Shown here: piece after piece, positions 11,322-22,624 of the stretch
Position numbering within the stretch: the first letter of the stretch is position 1
Layout of the letters: the number at the start of each line of letters is the position of its first letter
Made by a program: the position numbers and the translations under genes
DNA from: Physcomitrium patens
Lineage: Eukaryota > Streptophyta > Bryopsida > Funariales > Funariaceae
Length of the DNA stretch: 64,000 nt
Direction of reading: 5' to 3'
NCBI RefSeq assembly: GCF_000002425.4
Contig: NC_037258.1
Span: 5,078,024 to 5,142,023 of the forward strand
Notes under the pieces: generated by a model
The model's input: only the letters and a program-made list of their open reading frames with translations
The model's database searches: none
What the model was told of the DNA's origin: nothing

Positions 11322-11907
11322 GAAATTATTTAGATTTATAAAAGAAAAAAAGATATCTTTTAAAAAATCAGAAGTTCACAATATTGCTTAGTATCTCTCA
11401 CAATCTTTTTTTTTTTATGATACTGTAGAAAATAATACAATCTATTTATATGAAGTTAATATCACTAAATTAATATAATTTTTTGTTGCTTAGATTTGTT
11501 TTGGAAAAAATAATGGTAATTTATGAAATAATAAACTAGGTTGAAATATCCTATTAATTCTTCTTTCTATTAAAATTTAATTTTATAGAAGTATATGACA
11601 AAGTCACTTATAATTTATTATTTAAAATTTTAGAAAGAATGGATTTCTATAAGGAATTTGGATGTAGTATATTTTTATTTTAAGGTGCATAAACTACATT
11701 TTGTATTAATGATAAATAAAGATTATTTTTTTATTAAAAATAATAATATAGGATTTTTTTTAGTACAATACTTGCTTTTGCTTCTTATAAAAGCCTTATA
11801 TGTTAACTTTAAAGTATTATTAAATATAAAAATTTATGAGATTTATAATACCTAAAAATAATAAGTATATTATTATTTAATTAATTGATGATCTAAGTTT
11901 ATAATAT

Positions 11908-11947
<40 letters not shown>

Positions 11948-12402
11948 GTTTTTAAGTGACATAATTTCTGGAATTATAAGAATTTTTTCAAAAATTTAGT
12001 TTGTAGTCAAGTTAAGATAAGAATTAGATCAGACTAATAGCTTACTGGAAAATAAACAAAACAAAACAAAACAAAAATAAAATCTATATTCTACTTGATA
12101 AATAAGTTTGGACAGAGATGAAATACATAAAGTAAATTTTATAAACTATCAAGAACTCTTTTTGGACTACTATTACAAACTTGGGTAAAGTTCCTATGAA
12201 AATAAATAAATTTTACTATTTGTATTCCACACATTTAAAAATAGTAAGACAAGATTTTTTTCCGAATAATATATTACTATCTTCTTGGTTTTTTATTTTT
12301 AACTTTATTTGAGCTGGTTTTTTAGAAGCAATTAAAAAACAATCAAAGCAAAAGTTTAGAATTTTAAATGTAGAGAAACGAATCCCATAGTCAAAAGTAT
12401 AG

Positions 12403-12433
<31 letters not shown>

Positions 12434-12595
12434 ACTTCTGTTTTTAAGAGAAATCAAAAGGTGGTACGAGAATAATTAATCCAAAAGAAGCTATGTATAT
12501 TTAATGACTAAATCTTGGAACTCAGTCTCAAATTCATTATTGGTGCAAAAAAATATTGAAACCAAAGACTTGGTGCTTTTGGCATGAAAACCATT

Positions 12596-12630
<35 letters not shown>

Positions 12631-14021
12631 AAACCCCAGCACAAGATTTGATTCTTCTTTTTATCTTCAATAAGGGGTTTTTTTAATTAGATAAATTTAG
12701 ATCATGATTATTTTTTATTTTCCAGTTCCTACAAAGGGGAACAAATCCTCCTCTACCATAAATGACCCACACCAATCCCACCAACGAGGCTTTTCCCCTC
12801 ACCACGTCACCGCCTTCCCGCCTTTTTCCCCCGGGAGGGAGCACGCCGACGTGGCAAAGGTTAGATGATGTGGCGTAACAACATGAGCGACTCACTCCAG
12901 ATTTCCTTTATGGATGGATGTCCGTGGATCGATGAGGAAGTGGACGAATGATAGAAGTATGAGGTCCTTGTTGAGTCAAGTTGTAGCTCAGCTACAGCGG
13001 CCTTTCAATCACTCCTCCCACCCATTCCCCAAAAGCCCCCTTCTCAAATAGATGACATCTTGTTTTATACTCAATTACTGAATTTAAAAAACATATATAT
13101 ATATATATATATAAACTTTTTTTTATGGAGAATGGTGGAGTTTATTCCTATTTTATGATACAAGTTCAGCCTGAAATCTTACCTTAATAGAGATGTTACT
13201 AACCATGCTCATGCTTAAGCAAGATTATCATTCATATCCTAGAAGAGATTCTTACCAAATATTTTACTTAGAAATTCGACATTTTTACTGAAGTCAAGAC
13301 AACAATGATATGAGGGTTAAAGATTATTAAATTTTCAACTCATTTTAGTGATGACATTTTGGGTGAATGCTTAACCAAGGTTTTAAATGCTGAGATGAGA
13401 GCGTGGTTAGAGGATTTGTAACTTTTTTCTTGTCCAAGCAAAGCCATAATACCTAACATCCGAAATTGAGCTGTTCTTTGCTTTATAAATAAATATGAAT
13501 TTGGTGCATAACTTTATGTTCATATTCCATAAGCTTTAATTCTTTGATACTATAATATTCTAAAAACCTAAAAACACTCATGTACCATGTGTAATTCAAC
13601 CATATTATACAACGACTTAATTTGTTATGAAATAAAACAACAAAGTGAAAACAGTTTACTTTTAAACCACAAATTTTTGATTAAGTAAGAACTTCATAGA
13701 TCAGGATATTAAAATTTTTGATGAAAAGTCACACTATGTATAGCTTATATTCTACTTAATTTATGATGCCAAAAATACTTTATTATGAAGTAGAAGTAAA
13801 ATGACAGAAAAACATTTTGAAGCAATCATAACAACAATGCAAAGTAAACACTAAATCTTCTGTACTCTTATATATTTCTTTAATAAAATAACATAGTATA
13901 TTAAAATAAATAAATAAATAATTATTTTGTTGAATTATATATATATTTTTTAAAATGATACATAAAATTAAACAATTGCTTTTCTTTCCATTAAAATAAA
14001 ATAATATCTCTCTTTCAATAT

Positions 14022-14054
<33 letters not shown>

Positions 14055-14386
14055 AATGTGTGTTTTAATGCAGTATTTTTTTTGGTCTAAATCAAAAAAA
14101 TTATCAGTGACTTAAAATTATTTTAATCATATTTTTGGATTTTATAATTAATTGTGATTATATGTATAGGTAATTATAAATCTAATTTCAAATTTTCACC
14201 GTCATTGTTTTCAAAAACTAAATTGCAATGCAAAGGGCCAAAATAGGTTTTATTTATAGCTTATTCAATCTTTTTTTTTTCTTTTTGGTTATATATATAT
14301 ATATATTTTAAAACCCCCTTTAAGAACTACTCATGATTATTAATTTTAATCTTTTTAACTTATAAGAACTTGTAAATATATATATA
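11322..14386. other. AT-rich intergenic DNA with (TA)n and poly-A tracts
   Basis: No gene recognised. Simple repeats include (TA)n at 11917-11946, 12605-12630, 13092-13113, 14023-14052 and 14289-14306, and a run of A at about 12404-12429. A small GC-rich island at 12760-13060 is listed separately. Confidence 0.6.
12760..13060. promoter_or_regulatory. Isolated GC-rich island with ACGT-core motifs
   Basis: In otherwise AT-rich DNA this stretch is about half GC. It holds two ACGT-core elements of the G-box/ABRE type: ACCACGTCAC at 12801-12810 and GACGTGGCA at 12848-12856. It resembles a plant promoter, but I see no gene starting on either side. It could be a relic promoter or the 5' end of a non-coding transcript. 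Confidence 0.3.
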
Positions 14387-15970
14387 CAGTGACAAACAAA
14401 ACCGAGTACAAAATCTGAAGTGCCAACTTTCAAGAGCAATTACAGAAATTTCAATGATTGCTTTATAAATCTGAAAGTTACATGGAATAATACACACAGT
14501 CTTGTACACATGTACAAAGTTGTACATCAAATTGATAACTAAACATCCTTCTACAAAGTCAAATCAACAACTATGTCTTGTACTCAGAATTGTTTAAAGA
14601 AAATCTTCAAACTTCAATATTTAGTCCAATAACCTTTTGCTTCCAAAACAGCTGAAATCCTTCTTGGCATACTTTTGTATAGTTTCTCACAATCTTTTGC
14701 ATCATAACTAGGGTAAATACTACAAACATTCTCCCACAATTCTTGAACACCTCTTGGCCTTGGAGTGACTTGGCTTAAACGTTGTTTGAGAAGGGCCCAA
14801 AAATGTTCCATTGGATTCAAATCTAGAGATTGAGCTGGCCATCGAAGGAGCTGAAATGGCTGTGAAGAGAGCCAAAACTAAACACTTTTTGCCATATTTT
14901 TGGGATCATTATCATGTTGAAAAACCACCTTAGTAGGATCTAAGTTGTAATTCTGTGTGGTACTTTGCAAGTAGGTTTCTAAAATTTTTTTATACAAGTG
15001 TTGCTCCATTCTACCTTCAATTTGATACCAAGCACCCGGTCCAAAAGCAGTCATACAACTCCAAATCATAATTGAACCACCACCATGTTTGACAGTTTGA
15101 CTAACATGTTTAGGTCCAGGTCGTTTTCCTTCTCTCAACCAACACCAAGACCTACCATCTGAGTTGATTAGGTTAATCTTTGTCTCATCACTGAAAATAT
15201 CCCGTCTCCAATCATCAATGGTCCAATTTTTGTATTTATGAGCAAAACTCAACCTTGCAAGAACATGTCTTTTGGCAAGTAGAGGCTTCTTTTGTTGTAC
15301 ACAAGCACCCAAACCAACTTCTCTCAAACCACGCCTCAAGGTGATGTCTGAGAAGTGTTTACCTGTTTTTTCTCGAAGTTGTTTTGCAGCTGCACTTGCC
15401 GTTTTGAGACAACCAGCAGTGACAAGGTGCACACCAAGTCGCTTCTCTTGTTCTCCTAAAACCTTTGGACGTCCTCCTCTTTGCTTTTCTATTTCACTAC
15501 TAATCTCCCTCCTCAGATGAGCTACTGAAGACTGACTCATTCCAAGTGAGTTTGCAACTTTTCTTGTAGAAACACCACTCCTAAGCTGCACCAATGCTTG
15601 GTGCTTCAATGATTCACACAACCGAGGCATAGAGATACAATTGACAAATCAACTTTCACTATAGATAGTACACAACAAGAGCAACACAACAAACAAAAAA
15701 TGCCCTCAAATCTTGCAACAAGGAGTGTACATTGAAATTTCGAAATTCAGCAAGAAGAAGCAACCAAAACTGAGTGCACATGTCTGTGTGCTTCTACAAC
15801 ACTTTTTTCATAAACCCTACCTCAAATGATAATGAGATTTTTCATCCATGTAGAGGACTGGATGAATACACACAATAAAAAAGTAATTCTATCAATTGAC
15901 TTATGTGTCAGTTGGAAGGATCAATGAACGATGAGTGTTCAGATTTTGTACTCGGTTTTGTTTGTCACTG
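14387..15970 (-). mobile_element. Tc1-type DNA transposon (DD34E), complete ends
   Basis: The element is 1584 bp long and has perfect 30-bp terminal inverted repeats at 14387-14416 and 15941-15970, beginning CAGTGACAAACAAAACCGAG. Each end is followed by TA (14385-14386 and 15971-15972), the duplicated target of Tc1/mariner elements. One transposase gene runs on the minus strand. The repeat length, TA target, element size and DD34E catalytic spacing all fit the Tc1 branch. The perfect terminal repeats suggest a fairly young insertion, although the transposase has one stop codon. Confidence 0.95.
14614..15630 (-). pseudogene. Tc1 transposase with one in-frame stop
   Basis: The transposase cuts and rejoins DNA at the terminal repeats. 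It would be 338 codons long from the ATG at 15630, which is normal for Tc1. Two helix-turn-helix DNA-binding domains (about residues 5-45 and 65-110) flank the linker RGGRPK (51-56). The catalytic triad is D148 (IFSDETKI), D240 (FQHDNDPK) and E275 (LNPMEHFW), with 34 residues between the last two. The GGG of KHGGGSIMIWSC is intact. A single TAG at 14878-14880 (codon 251) interrupts the frame; downstream the same frame continues open to 14614. The element is therefore non-autonomous unless the stop is read through or is a sequencing error. Confidence 0.93.
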
Positions 15971-16091
15971 TATATATGTAGAGTTCAGAATTAACTTAAT
16001 AAAACAGTATTTGAAAAGTTTTGTAAAAATGTTTTTGATAAGTTCCTTCATTGACATTATAAACAAATCAACTCATTTTGAAATTTTATTC

Positions 16092-16122
<31 letters not shown>

Positions 16123-17200
16123 TATATATATATATATATATATGCTCCTGAATATTTTTTCCATATTCCTACACATAATTTTTTAATACAATGTCTATAA
16201 AATTTTAAATTATATATCTATTTTTAATCAATAAATAGAAATAAGATATTTCAAAAATAAAAAATCATATTTATTATAGTATTATTAAAAAATATGCATT
16301 TTGTTACTAATTTATTATCACATTATTAGTTTTTAGTAAATTTTAAATTTTAAATACTTATTTTAAAGTGCATAATTTTATGTTTAAACTCTCTCATAAT
16401 TTTTTTTTAATTATCACTTTCGAGTAAATACATGTGTAAAATGAAACAGCCAAAACTTTGTTAACAGTAGTCATTTTTTCTATATTTATTTTTATAGACA
16501 TATTCTAATTTACAACAGAAATAAATAGTTGCTAGAATTACTACCAAATTGAAAGATTTTATATATTCTCCCATATTAGTATATTTTAAATTTAATTAAA
16601 CTTTTTTTGTATACTTATAAATCACATTCTATTATCATAAATAGGACATATTTTTAAATTCACGTTGCTTATTATGTGTTTAATAAGTAACATATCTTAT
16701 TGAATATTATTCCCATTATATAAATATTCATTTATTAAACAAATCTCTTTCAATGAACAATCATAATTTCAACCATTATAGTTAATGAAATAGTAGAAGG
16801 AGCCATCATTATCAATTTGCATCAATTTTTTAAAAAATAAATAAACAATTGAATTATATTGTCTATAACTTTGAGTCTAATAAAAAGAGAGGATACAAAT
16901 ACAAGTACAAACCAAGTCATTACAAAATCTACATACAACACAAAAATTGCTGAAAATTCATACAAAAGGAAGTCACAAACCAACATTCAAAACAACAAAG
17001 ACACAAACCTTGTTACAATCTTCTACCAATGGCTAAATTTCAAAACACAAAATGCATTGTTTAGATCTTGGTTTGAATGCAATAAAAAATATGACACAAT
17101 TGTGAGAACAAAAACACTCCTAATCACACTCATATTGGACACCAATCAAAATTCACACGACAATGCATGGACCACCACCCAAGAGAAAAATTTATCTTAC
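15971..17200. other. AT-rich intergenic DNA
   Basis: No gene recognised. A compound (TA)n/(CA)n microsatellite lies at 16094-16142. From about 17200 the GC content rises toward the next gene. Confidence 0.6.
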
Positions 17201-18097
17201 TTACTAGTTCACCACACATCCAGAATCCTTGCCCAACGAGTTGTTAAGCTGTTTCCCACAAGAAGTTCCGACCCCAATGTCCCCCAAGTTTCTACTTTTC
17301 TTCCCCAAATGGGCATCAAAGGGTAGCGTGTGCTCCAAAGAATGAGAGTGACGCCCACTCTTGCTTGAGATGGCACACAACTCCCACAGCGAGAAAAGGA
17401 GTTGCAGAGATGAAGGAGAAAGGGCCCCATAACGCGAGGAAGAAGAAGAAGGAACAAGTCAAGGGATGCGCACTCCGATGCGAAAAGAGAGAGCGAGAGT
17501 AAGAAAGAGCAAGAGGATGCCATGCGCAACCCCTCACACACACACACACTAGCAAACAAACAAACCCCACCGCCACAAAGCAGCTGGGGCTTTTCATGAA
17601 TGGCCTCGTCGTGATGAGAATTGAATTAGTCTTTAAATGCGGAATTGGGCTTGATGTTTTTTATTATTTAAATGATTATTTGGACTAGTTCTTTTGGGTT
17701 TTTGGCTCTCGTGGCGGAACAGCTGGGCGGTTGGCTGGTTCCGCTTCCAGGTCACGCGCCGGCTGCCAGAGCGGCGAATGCGGGAGGGGCCCTCATTGAT
17801 CGCAACCCAACCTGGCAAATTTTCAAAACCTTTCAGGACCAGCAAGGACTCTCACAATCACGGCTCTACATCTGCCACTCTCGACCGGCGACGATCTTTT
17901 CGCACATCCGCAAGCGCTTCTCCGTGAAGCTTTGTGAGGGATTTTTTGGTAGTGGCTGGCATCGTCATTTCGGTTGGATTGTGAGACGGTGGTGAATGGT
18001 GACGTGTGGTTTTCCAGGAGGGTAGCAGGCGCATGGAGTTGGGTGTTGGAGGGGGTGATTGAGGGCATTTCTTTGTTAATCGGGCAGGTTTGGAAGG
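17200..18097 (+). promoter_or_regulatory. Promoter and 5' leader region of the acidic-protein gene
   Basis: GC content rises and the plus strand becomes purine-rich (GAAGAAGAAGAAGG near 17440, a GAGAGCGAGAG stretch near 17490, then (CA)n at 17535-17549). This is typical of plant 5' leaders and core promoters. Open frames here on either strand have no recognisable product and are treated as chance. The transcription start is not fixed. Confidence 0.4.
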
Positions 18098-21000
18098 ATG
18101 GGTTCGGTGGATGCGGAGAAGGATATGGCGGCGCCCACGGAGAGTGAAGCAAGAGATGAGAGTGCCTCGGTAGAAGAAGAGAATGCTCATGCTGTTGTGA
18201 AGAGTGTTGACGGTGTAGGCGAGGGTGAGGGTGAAGGGAAGAGTGTAAGTGTGAGTCCCAACGAAGAATTGAACTCAAAGACCTCGCACGATGTTTTAGT
18301 TGAAGAGGGGGAGAAGAGAGTGTCCGATGTTTCTGTTAGTGAGAGTGTTGATGTTGATGCAGCATCGATGGCTGTGGAGCCTCCGATGAGTACCATCCAG
18401 GAACCTGTCGCGGTTTCGTCGAGTGGAGATCTGGAAGTTGACTCTTCTTTTGTTGGGGATGGTTTGGATGCGACGGAGAAGGTGGGAAGCTGGGACTTGA
18501 GTGAGGCTGTTGCTAAGAATGGTCGAGAAGTGGATGACAAGGAGGAATTGAGACCTTACATTCCTGATGAAGGGCAAGGTGAGGATGTTGATGCTCCTGC
18601 TGAGAGCGTGGAGACCATTGTGGAGGCTCCTAATAGTGTTGAGGTTTCGGATGGTTTATCTGTTCCTTCTGGTAACGTTGAAGACATGCCCAAGGATTCC
18701 CAAGATGCAGGGGATGTAGTTGAGACATTAGCTTCAGGGAGTGATGAAGTTCCTTCTGAAGGGTTGCCCGAGGGGCTTGATAGTGAAGCACAGGATCGTG
18801 ATGTTGATGGAGTTGACAGTGAAGTGCATGATTCTCATGCGGAGGGGATTGATAGTGAAGCACAGGGTGCTCATGCCGAGGAGGTCGACAGTGAAGCACA
18901 GGATCCTCATGCGGAGGGGATTGACGATGTTGTGGCAGCCGCAATTAGTGCACCGCTTGGAGAAGGGTTAGTAACTGCGGAAGCTGTGCCTGCCTCCTCT
19001 GACAGTGCTGAAGAAGAGCCTGCGGTAATGAAACCCGAAGATATCTGTGAGGAGAGCAAAGAATTACCTTTGGAGGGTGATGTTATTGAGAGCGAAGGCC
19101 CTCATCCTGTTTGTGTTGGGGGTGTTGAGAGAGTTGTCAGTGAACTGCACTATGCTCCCGCTGAAGAGGTTTATGAGCTAGTGGAAGCGAATACCATCGA
19201 ACAGCCCGATGAAGAACCTGCAGAATCGGAATCTATGGCTGCTCATTCTGGCAATACCGAAGAGAAACCTGTAGCAGTTAATTCTGAAGATGTCCCTGAG
19301 ATGCCCACAGCATTGGAGAATAATGCCGAGGAGAATGTATCCCATCATGAGCTTCCTGCTGAAGGATTACTTAATAAAGCTGAGCTTCCTGTTGAAGATG
19401 TTGAAGATGGTTCGGATGCTGGAACTTATGCAAATTCCGTGGAAAAAACAGCCGAATCGGAATCCATACCTTCACCTTCCGATGATGTTGAGGAGAAGTC
19501 TGTGGAGACAGTTTCTGAAGATGCGAGGGCAGTGCTCTCCGCATCTGAGATTGATGGCAGTGAAGGCGCGAGCTCTGAAACTCCAGCTCCAGGGCCATCT
19601 GGCACCGTTGAGAATGAAGGTGAATCTGTATCTTCACCTTCCGACGATGTGGAGGAGAAGTTTGTAGAGACAGTCTCTGAAGATGTGAGTGCAGTGCCAT
19701 CCGTGTCTGAGAGTAATGACTTTGAAGGCTCCAGCTCTGAAATTACAGGTCCAGAGTCATCTGGCAATGTTGAGGATGAAGGTAAATCCGTATCTTCACC
19801 TTCTGATGATGTGGAGGAGAAGTCTGTAGAGACAGTTTCTGAAGCTGTTAGTGCAGTGCCCTCCGCATCTGAGAGTGATGGCAAGGAAGGCGCGAGCTCT
19901 GAAATTACAGCTCCAGAGTCAACTGGCAACGTTGAGAATGAAGGTGATGGTATTGCCGAGGAGGAGACTCATGATGATGTGGAAGCATTAGTCGGTACAC
20001 AGCCCGAGGAGAGCTCCGCAAATCTGGAGTCTCTGTCTGCAACTGCTAATGACGTTGAAGACAAAGCAATTGATGTGAGTTCTAGTGATTTGAGTGAGGC
20101 AAGTGCGGCAATCCCACCAGTGAGCGGTGAGAATGAGGACGCAAGTCCTGAAACTCCTAGTCAGGAATCGGCTGACCATGCTCTTGGTGAAGTAGTAGAT
20201 GCGCCGGTTAAGGACGTTCACGAGTCTACAGAAGTGACAGTCCGTAATGAGCCCGAGGAACAAACCGCGGAGCCAGAATCCTCGGTTCCTTCTTCTGATG
20301 ACGTTGAAGACACATCTGTTGACGTAAAGTATGATGGCATCAGTGAAATGAATGCATCACCAGAATCCGTGGTCACGCCTTCCGATGATGCGGAAGTAAA
20401 TGTTGACGATGCGATCGAGGTAGCACCAACCTCGGAGAGTGCAGACAGAGAGAGTGCTAGCACTGAAACTGATGGTATTAGCGAAGCAGTTGATGCTCCT
20501 GTTGCAGAGATTGGTGATGCAAAGCCAGATGTGGATTCGTCAAATTTAGAATCCGTGGCTGCTCCTAGTGATCCTTCGAGGCCGCCTGGAGAAGTGAAGC
20601 CTGAGGTGTCAGATTCTGAAATGGAGGAGGCCATTCATACATCCTTGCCTGCTGAAGAGGAGCCCTTGGACCGTATGGAATCCTCGATTCCAAGGCAGGA
20701 GCAAAGCGAAGAGGGTGCTGCAGAAAATGAAGAAGAAACACTATCTGACGTCAAAGAAACCGATGCTGCTGAACATAGTCCGAAATCCTCTCTTCTTTCA
20801 GAAAGAAGAGAGGATTTCGGGGTAACAGGAGGTCAAACAGACAGAAGCCTGGATGTGGAGGAGCTTCTACAAGAGACTGTAGCGGAGCTCCAAAACAAGG
20901 GTGTTTCAGGGGACGTTGAGGTTAATGCTGGACATGTAGAAGGAGTCTCCGAGAGAGCTAATGTGATTGAAGAAGCAAGACCTGATGCACTATCTGTTGG

Positions 21001-22138
21001 TGCAAACGAGTCAGAGACGACGACTCCCTTGATTGCGGAGGAACTTCCCATCGATCAGTTCATAGTGAGTGTTCCCATCGAGTGGGCTGATGAAGATCCC
21101 TCCGATGCAATTTCAGAGCCACGTGATGAGGATTCTGCCAGTGTCGTTGCAACTGAAGCGCCTGAAACAAACGAGGTTGCGAAAATTTCAAGCGATGTCA
21201 ACTTAAATGTTGATTTCAATGACATTGGTTTCAGTGAGGCTCCCGTGACTAGCGATGCAACGCAAGTATCAGGTGATGATGTGCCTAAGACTGAAGATTC
21301 AGATAACAATGCCACAGAATTAGTTGGAGCTGAATCTCATTTGCTCCAGACGGAAGTGGTAAATGCAGAAGCGGCAAGTGCAGCTCCGAAGTCAGTTGAA
21401 GATGTGTCCAGTTTGCTCCATACTGAGATGACAGACGAGGAGATCAAGTTAGCAGCCCTTCGTGATCCTGAGAGTGGTATCGATGTCTCAGATAAATCTG
21501 TTCTAGGTGAGACGCCATCTTTGGAAACTGAAGTTGCTCACGACGAGTCGCCGACTCCACTTGCCAATGCCTCGGCGGAGTCTGATGCAAATGAAGTAGA
21601 AACAGCTTCAAGGGATTTTAACTTCAGTTTGTTTAGTAAGGCCTTTACTTCGACCAAAGCAGATCAAGGAGCAAGTGGGGAATCTGACCATGAAGTGACC
21701 CCATATCTCGCAGCAGCGGTTGCAGCAGTGAGTGGAGAGGAAGAAAAGTCTTCCGACGTACTTGAGAGTGATGCTACGCCAGAAGAGACTTCAAGTCCAC
21801 CATCTGTACCTGAGGATGAATCGGCACCAAAATCTCACGATCTCGACGAAGTCGCTACTAGCCTTCACGATGTGGCTGGGAAGACTCTAGAGGAAGCTAA
21901 GACGAGTGATATCGGGCAGAATCAAGAGTCCATTGCGCAGAGTGTGGCTCAAATTGTGATCGAGGATAGTACCAAAGCTGCAGACTCCTCAGAGTATATT
22001 TCACGAGTTGTTCAAGACGTGGCGCAGTTAGCACAGGATGTAGGCGAATCTGACCCCAATATCTTGCCGGACACTGTGGCTCGCGTTTGGGACTACGAAA
22101 CTGCAAGTTCACCGGAAAATGAAGTCGCTCAACCCAAG
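18098..22138 (+). CDS. Very acidic repeat protein, long first exon
   Basis: The exon encodes about 1347 residues, starting at ATG 18098 in good context (GAAGGATGGG). I do not recognise the family. The protein is rich in Glu, Asp, Ser, Val and Ala, has almost no cysteine and no catalytic motif, and is probably largely disordered. Two exact-period tandem blocks are visible: four 12-residue units (DSEAQDxHAEGI type) and three 54-residue units (SPSDDVEEKSVETVSEDV type). The C-terminal part (residues about 1250-1330) is predicted helical, with SIAQSVAQIVIEDSTKAADS and VVQDVAQLAQDVG. The open frame runs on to a stop at 22199-22201. However, the acidic character ends abruptly at AAG|GTCAGT, a good 5' splice site, so I end the exon at 22138. 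An acidic disordered domain as in chloroplast import receptors is conceivable, but no GTPase domain follows. Confidence 0.75.
18779..18922 (+). repeat. 36-bp coding tandem repeat, four copies
   Basis: Copies start at 18779, 18815, 18851 and 18887 with exactly 36 bp spacing. Each begins GAYAGTGAAG and encodes a 12-residue unit of the form DSEAQDPHAEGI. The exact multiple of three keeps the frame. Confidence 0.85.
19471..19956 (+). repeat. 162-bp coding tandem repeat, three copies
   Basis: The phrase TTCACCTTC starts units at 19471, 19633 and 19795, exactly 162 bp (54 codons) apart. Each unit encodes SPSDDVEEK, then VETVSE, an acidic stretch, SSE and a V-E-N/D-E-G end. The copies differ mostly at scattered single bases. 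Confidence 0.85.
20780..20820 (+). repeat. Perfect 20-bp inverted repeat inside the coding exon
   Basis: Arms at 20780-20799 and 20801-20820 are exactly complementary over 20 bases, with a single base (A, 20800) between them. The coding sequence across it reads about SPKSSLLSERREDFG. In RNA it would form an uninterrupted stem with only a minimal loop. Confidence 0.9.
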
Positions 22139-22426
22139 GTCAGTGTTTTAATTCCCTGGATTGTATGTTATCAGATGAAGCTTTACCTCGAAACTAATTA
22201 GCGTTGCACCTCTCGAATCTCACGTTTCGAAACCATTGATACAGTTCCAAGATTTTTTGATTTTCTACGTGCTTCCATTTTATGTCAGTTCTGCATTTTC
22301 TTGTTCAAGATTGCACTTTAGAACACTTCCATGGTTTTTCTTTTGAAGAATTTATATTCAGGACAAGTCAACAGTGCATCTGGGATGTCATGGTGATGAA
22401 AAACAATGTTTTTTCTGTTGTGACAG

Positions 22427-22624
22427 CAATCCACAGGTTTGGGAACCATGGTTTCACTTTTTGTGGTCTGGTGTGTATCTCTCTGTGCTACCCGATTACC
22501 AAGCAAGCACATGCCCAAACCAGCTCTCAAACTTGCTGCGGAAGAGGTAGCGTCGGTTCTTCATTCCAATATCCAAACGCAGCCAGCCGCACCTAATCAG
22601 TTTGTTGGTACTACAAGTCGTTGA
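22427..22624 (+). CDS. Probable last exon of the acidic-protein gene
   Basis: A 3' splice site (TTTTTTCTGTTGTGACAG) ends at 22426 after a pyrimidine tract. An intron of 288 bp from 22139 would be phase 0 and join in frame to a 65-codon exon ending at TGA 22622-22624. The exon encodes a hydrophobic stretch (MVSLFVVWCVSLCA) and then KPALKLAAEEVASVLHSNI. An alternative acceptor ten bases later (CACAG at 22436) also joins in frame and gives a different tail, ending at a TAG near 22549. I cannot choose between them without a transcript. Confidence 0.35.
   Translation, partial: QSTGLGTMVSLFVVWCVSLCATRLPSKHMPKPALKLAAEEVASVLHSNIQTQPAAPNQFVGTTSR

Noticed and set aside
17209..17597. Minus-strand frames of 93 and 116 codons opposite the purine-rich leader
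   Set aside because: Their leucine/serine/phenylalanine richness simply reflects the complementary pyrimidine strand; they overlap each other in different frames.
18187..20634. Minus-strand open frames opposite the acidic-protein exon (for example 19929-19426 and 20634-20218)
   Set aside because: They are mirror effects of the repetitive GAN/TCN-rich coding strand and have no start context or domains.
22139..22201. Read-through tail of the acidic protein to the stop at 22201
   Set aside because: Composition changes abruptly to hydrophobic residues exactly at a good splice donor, so it is more likely intron.
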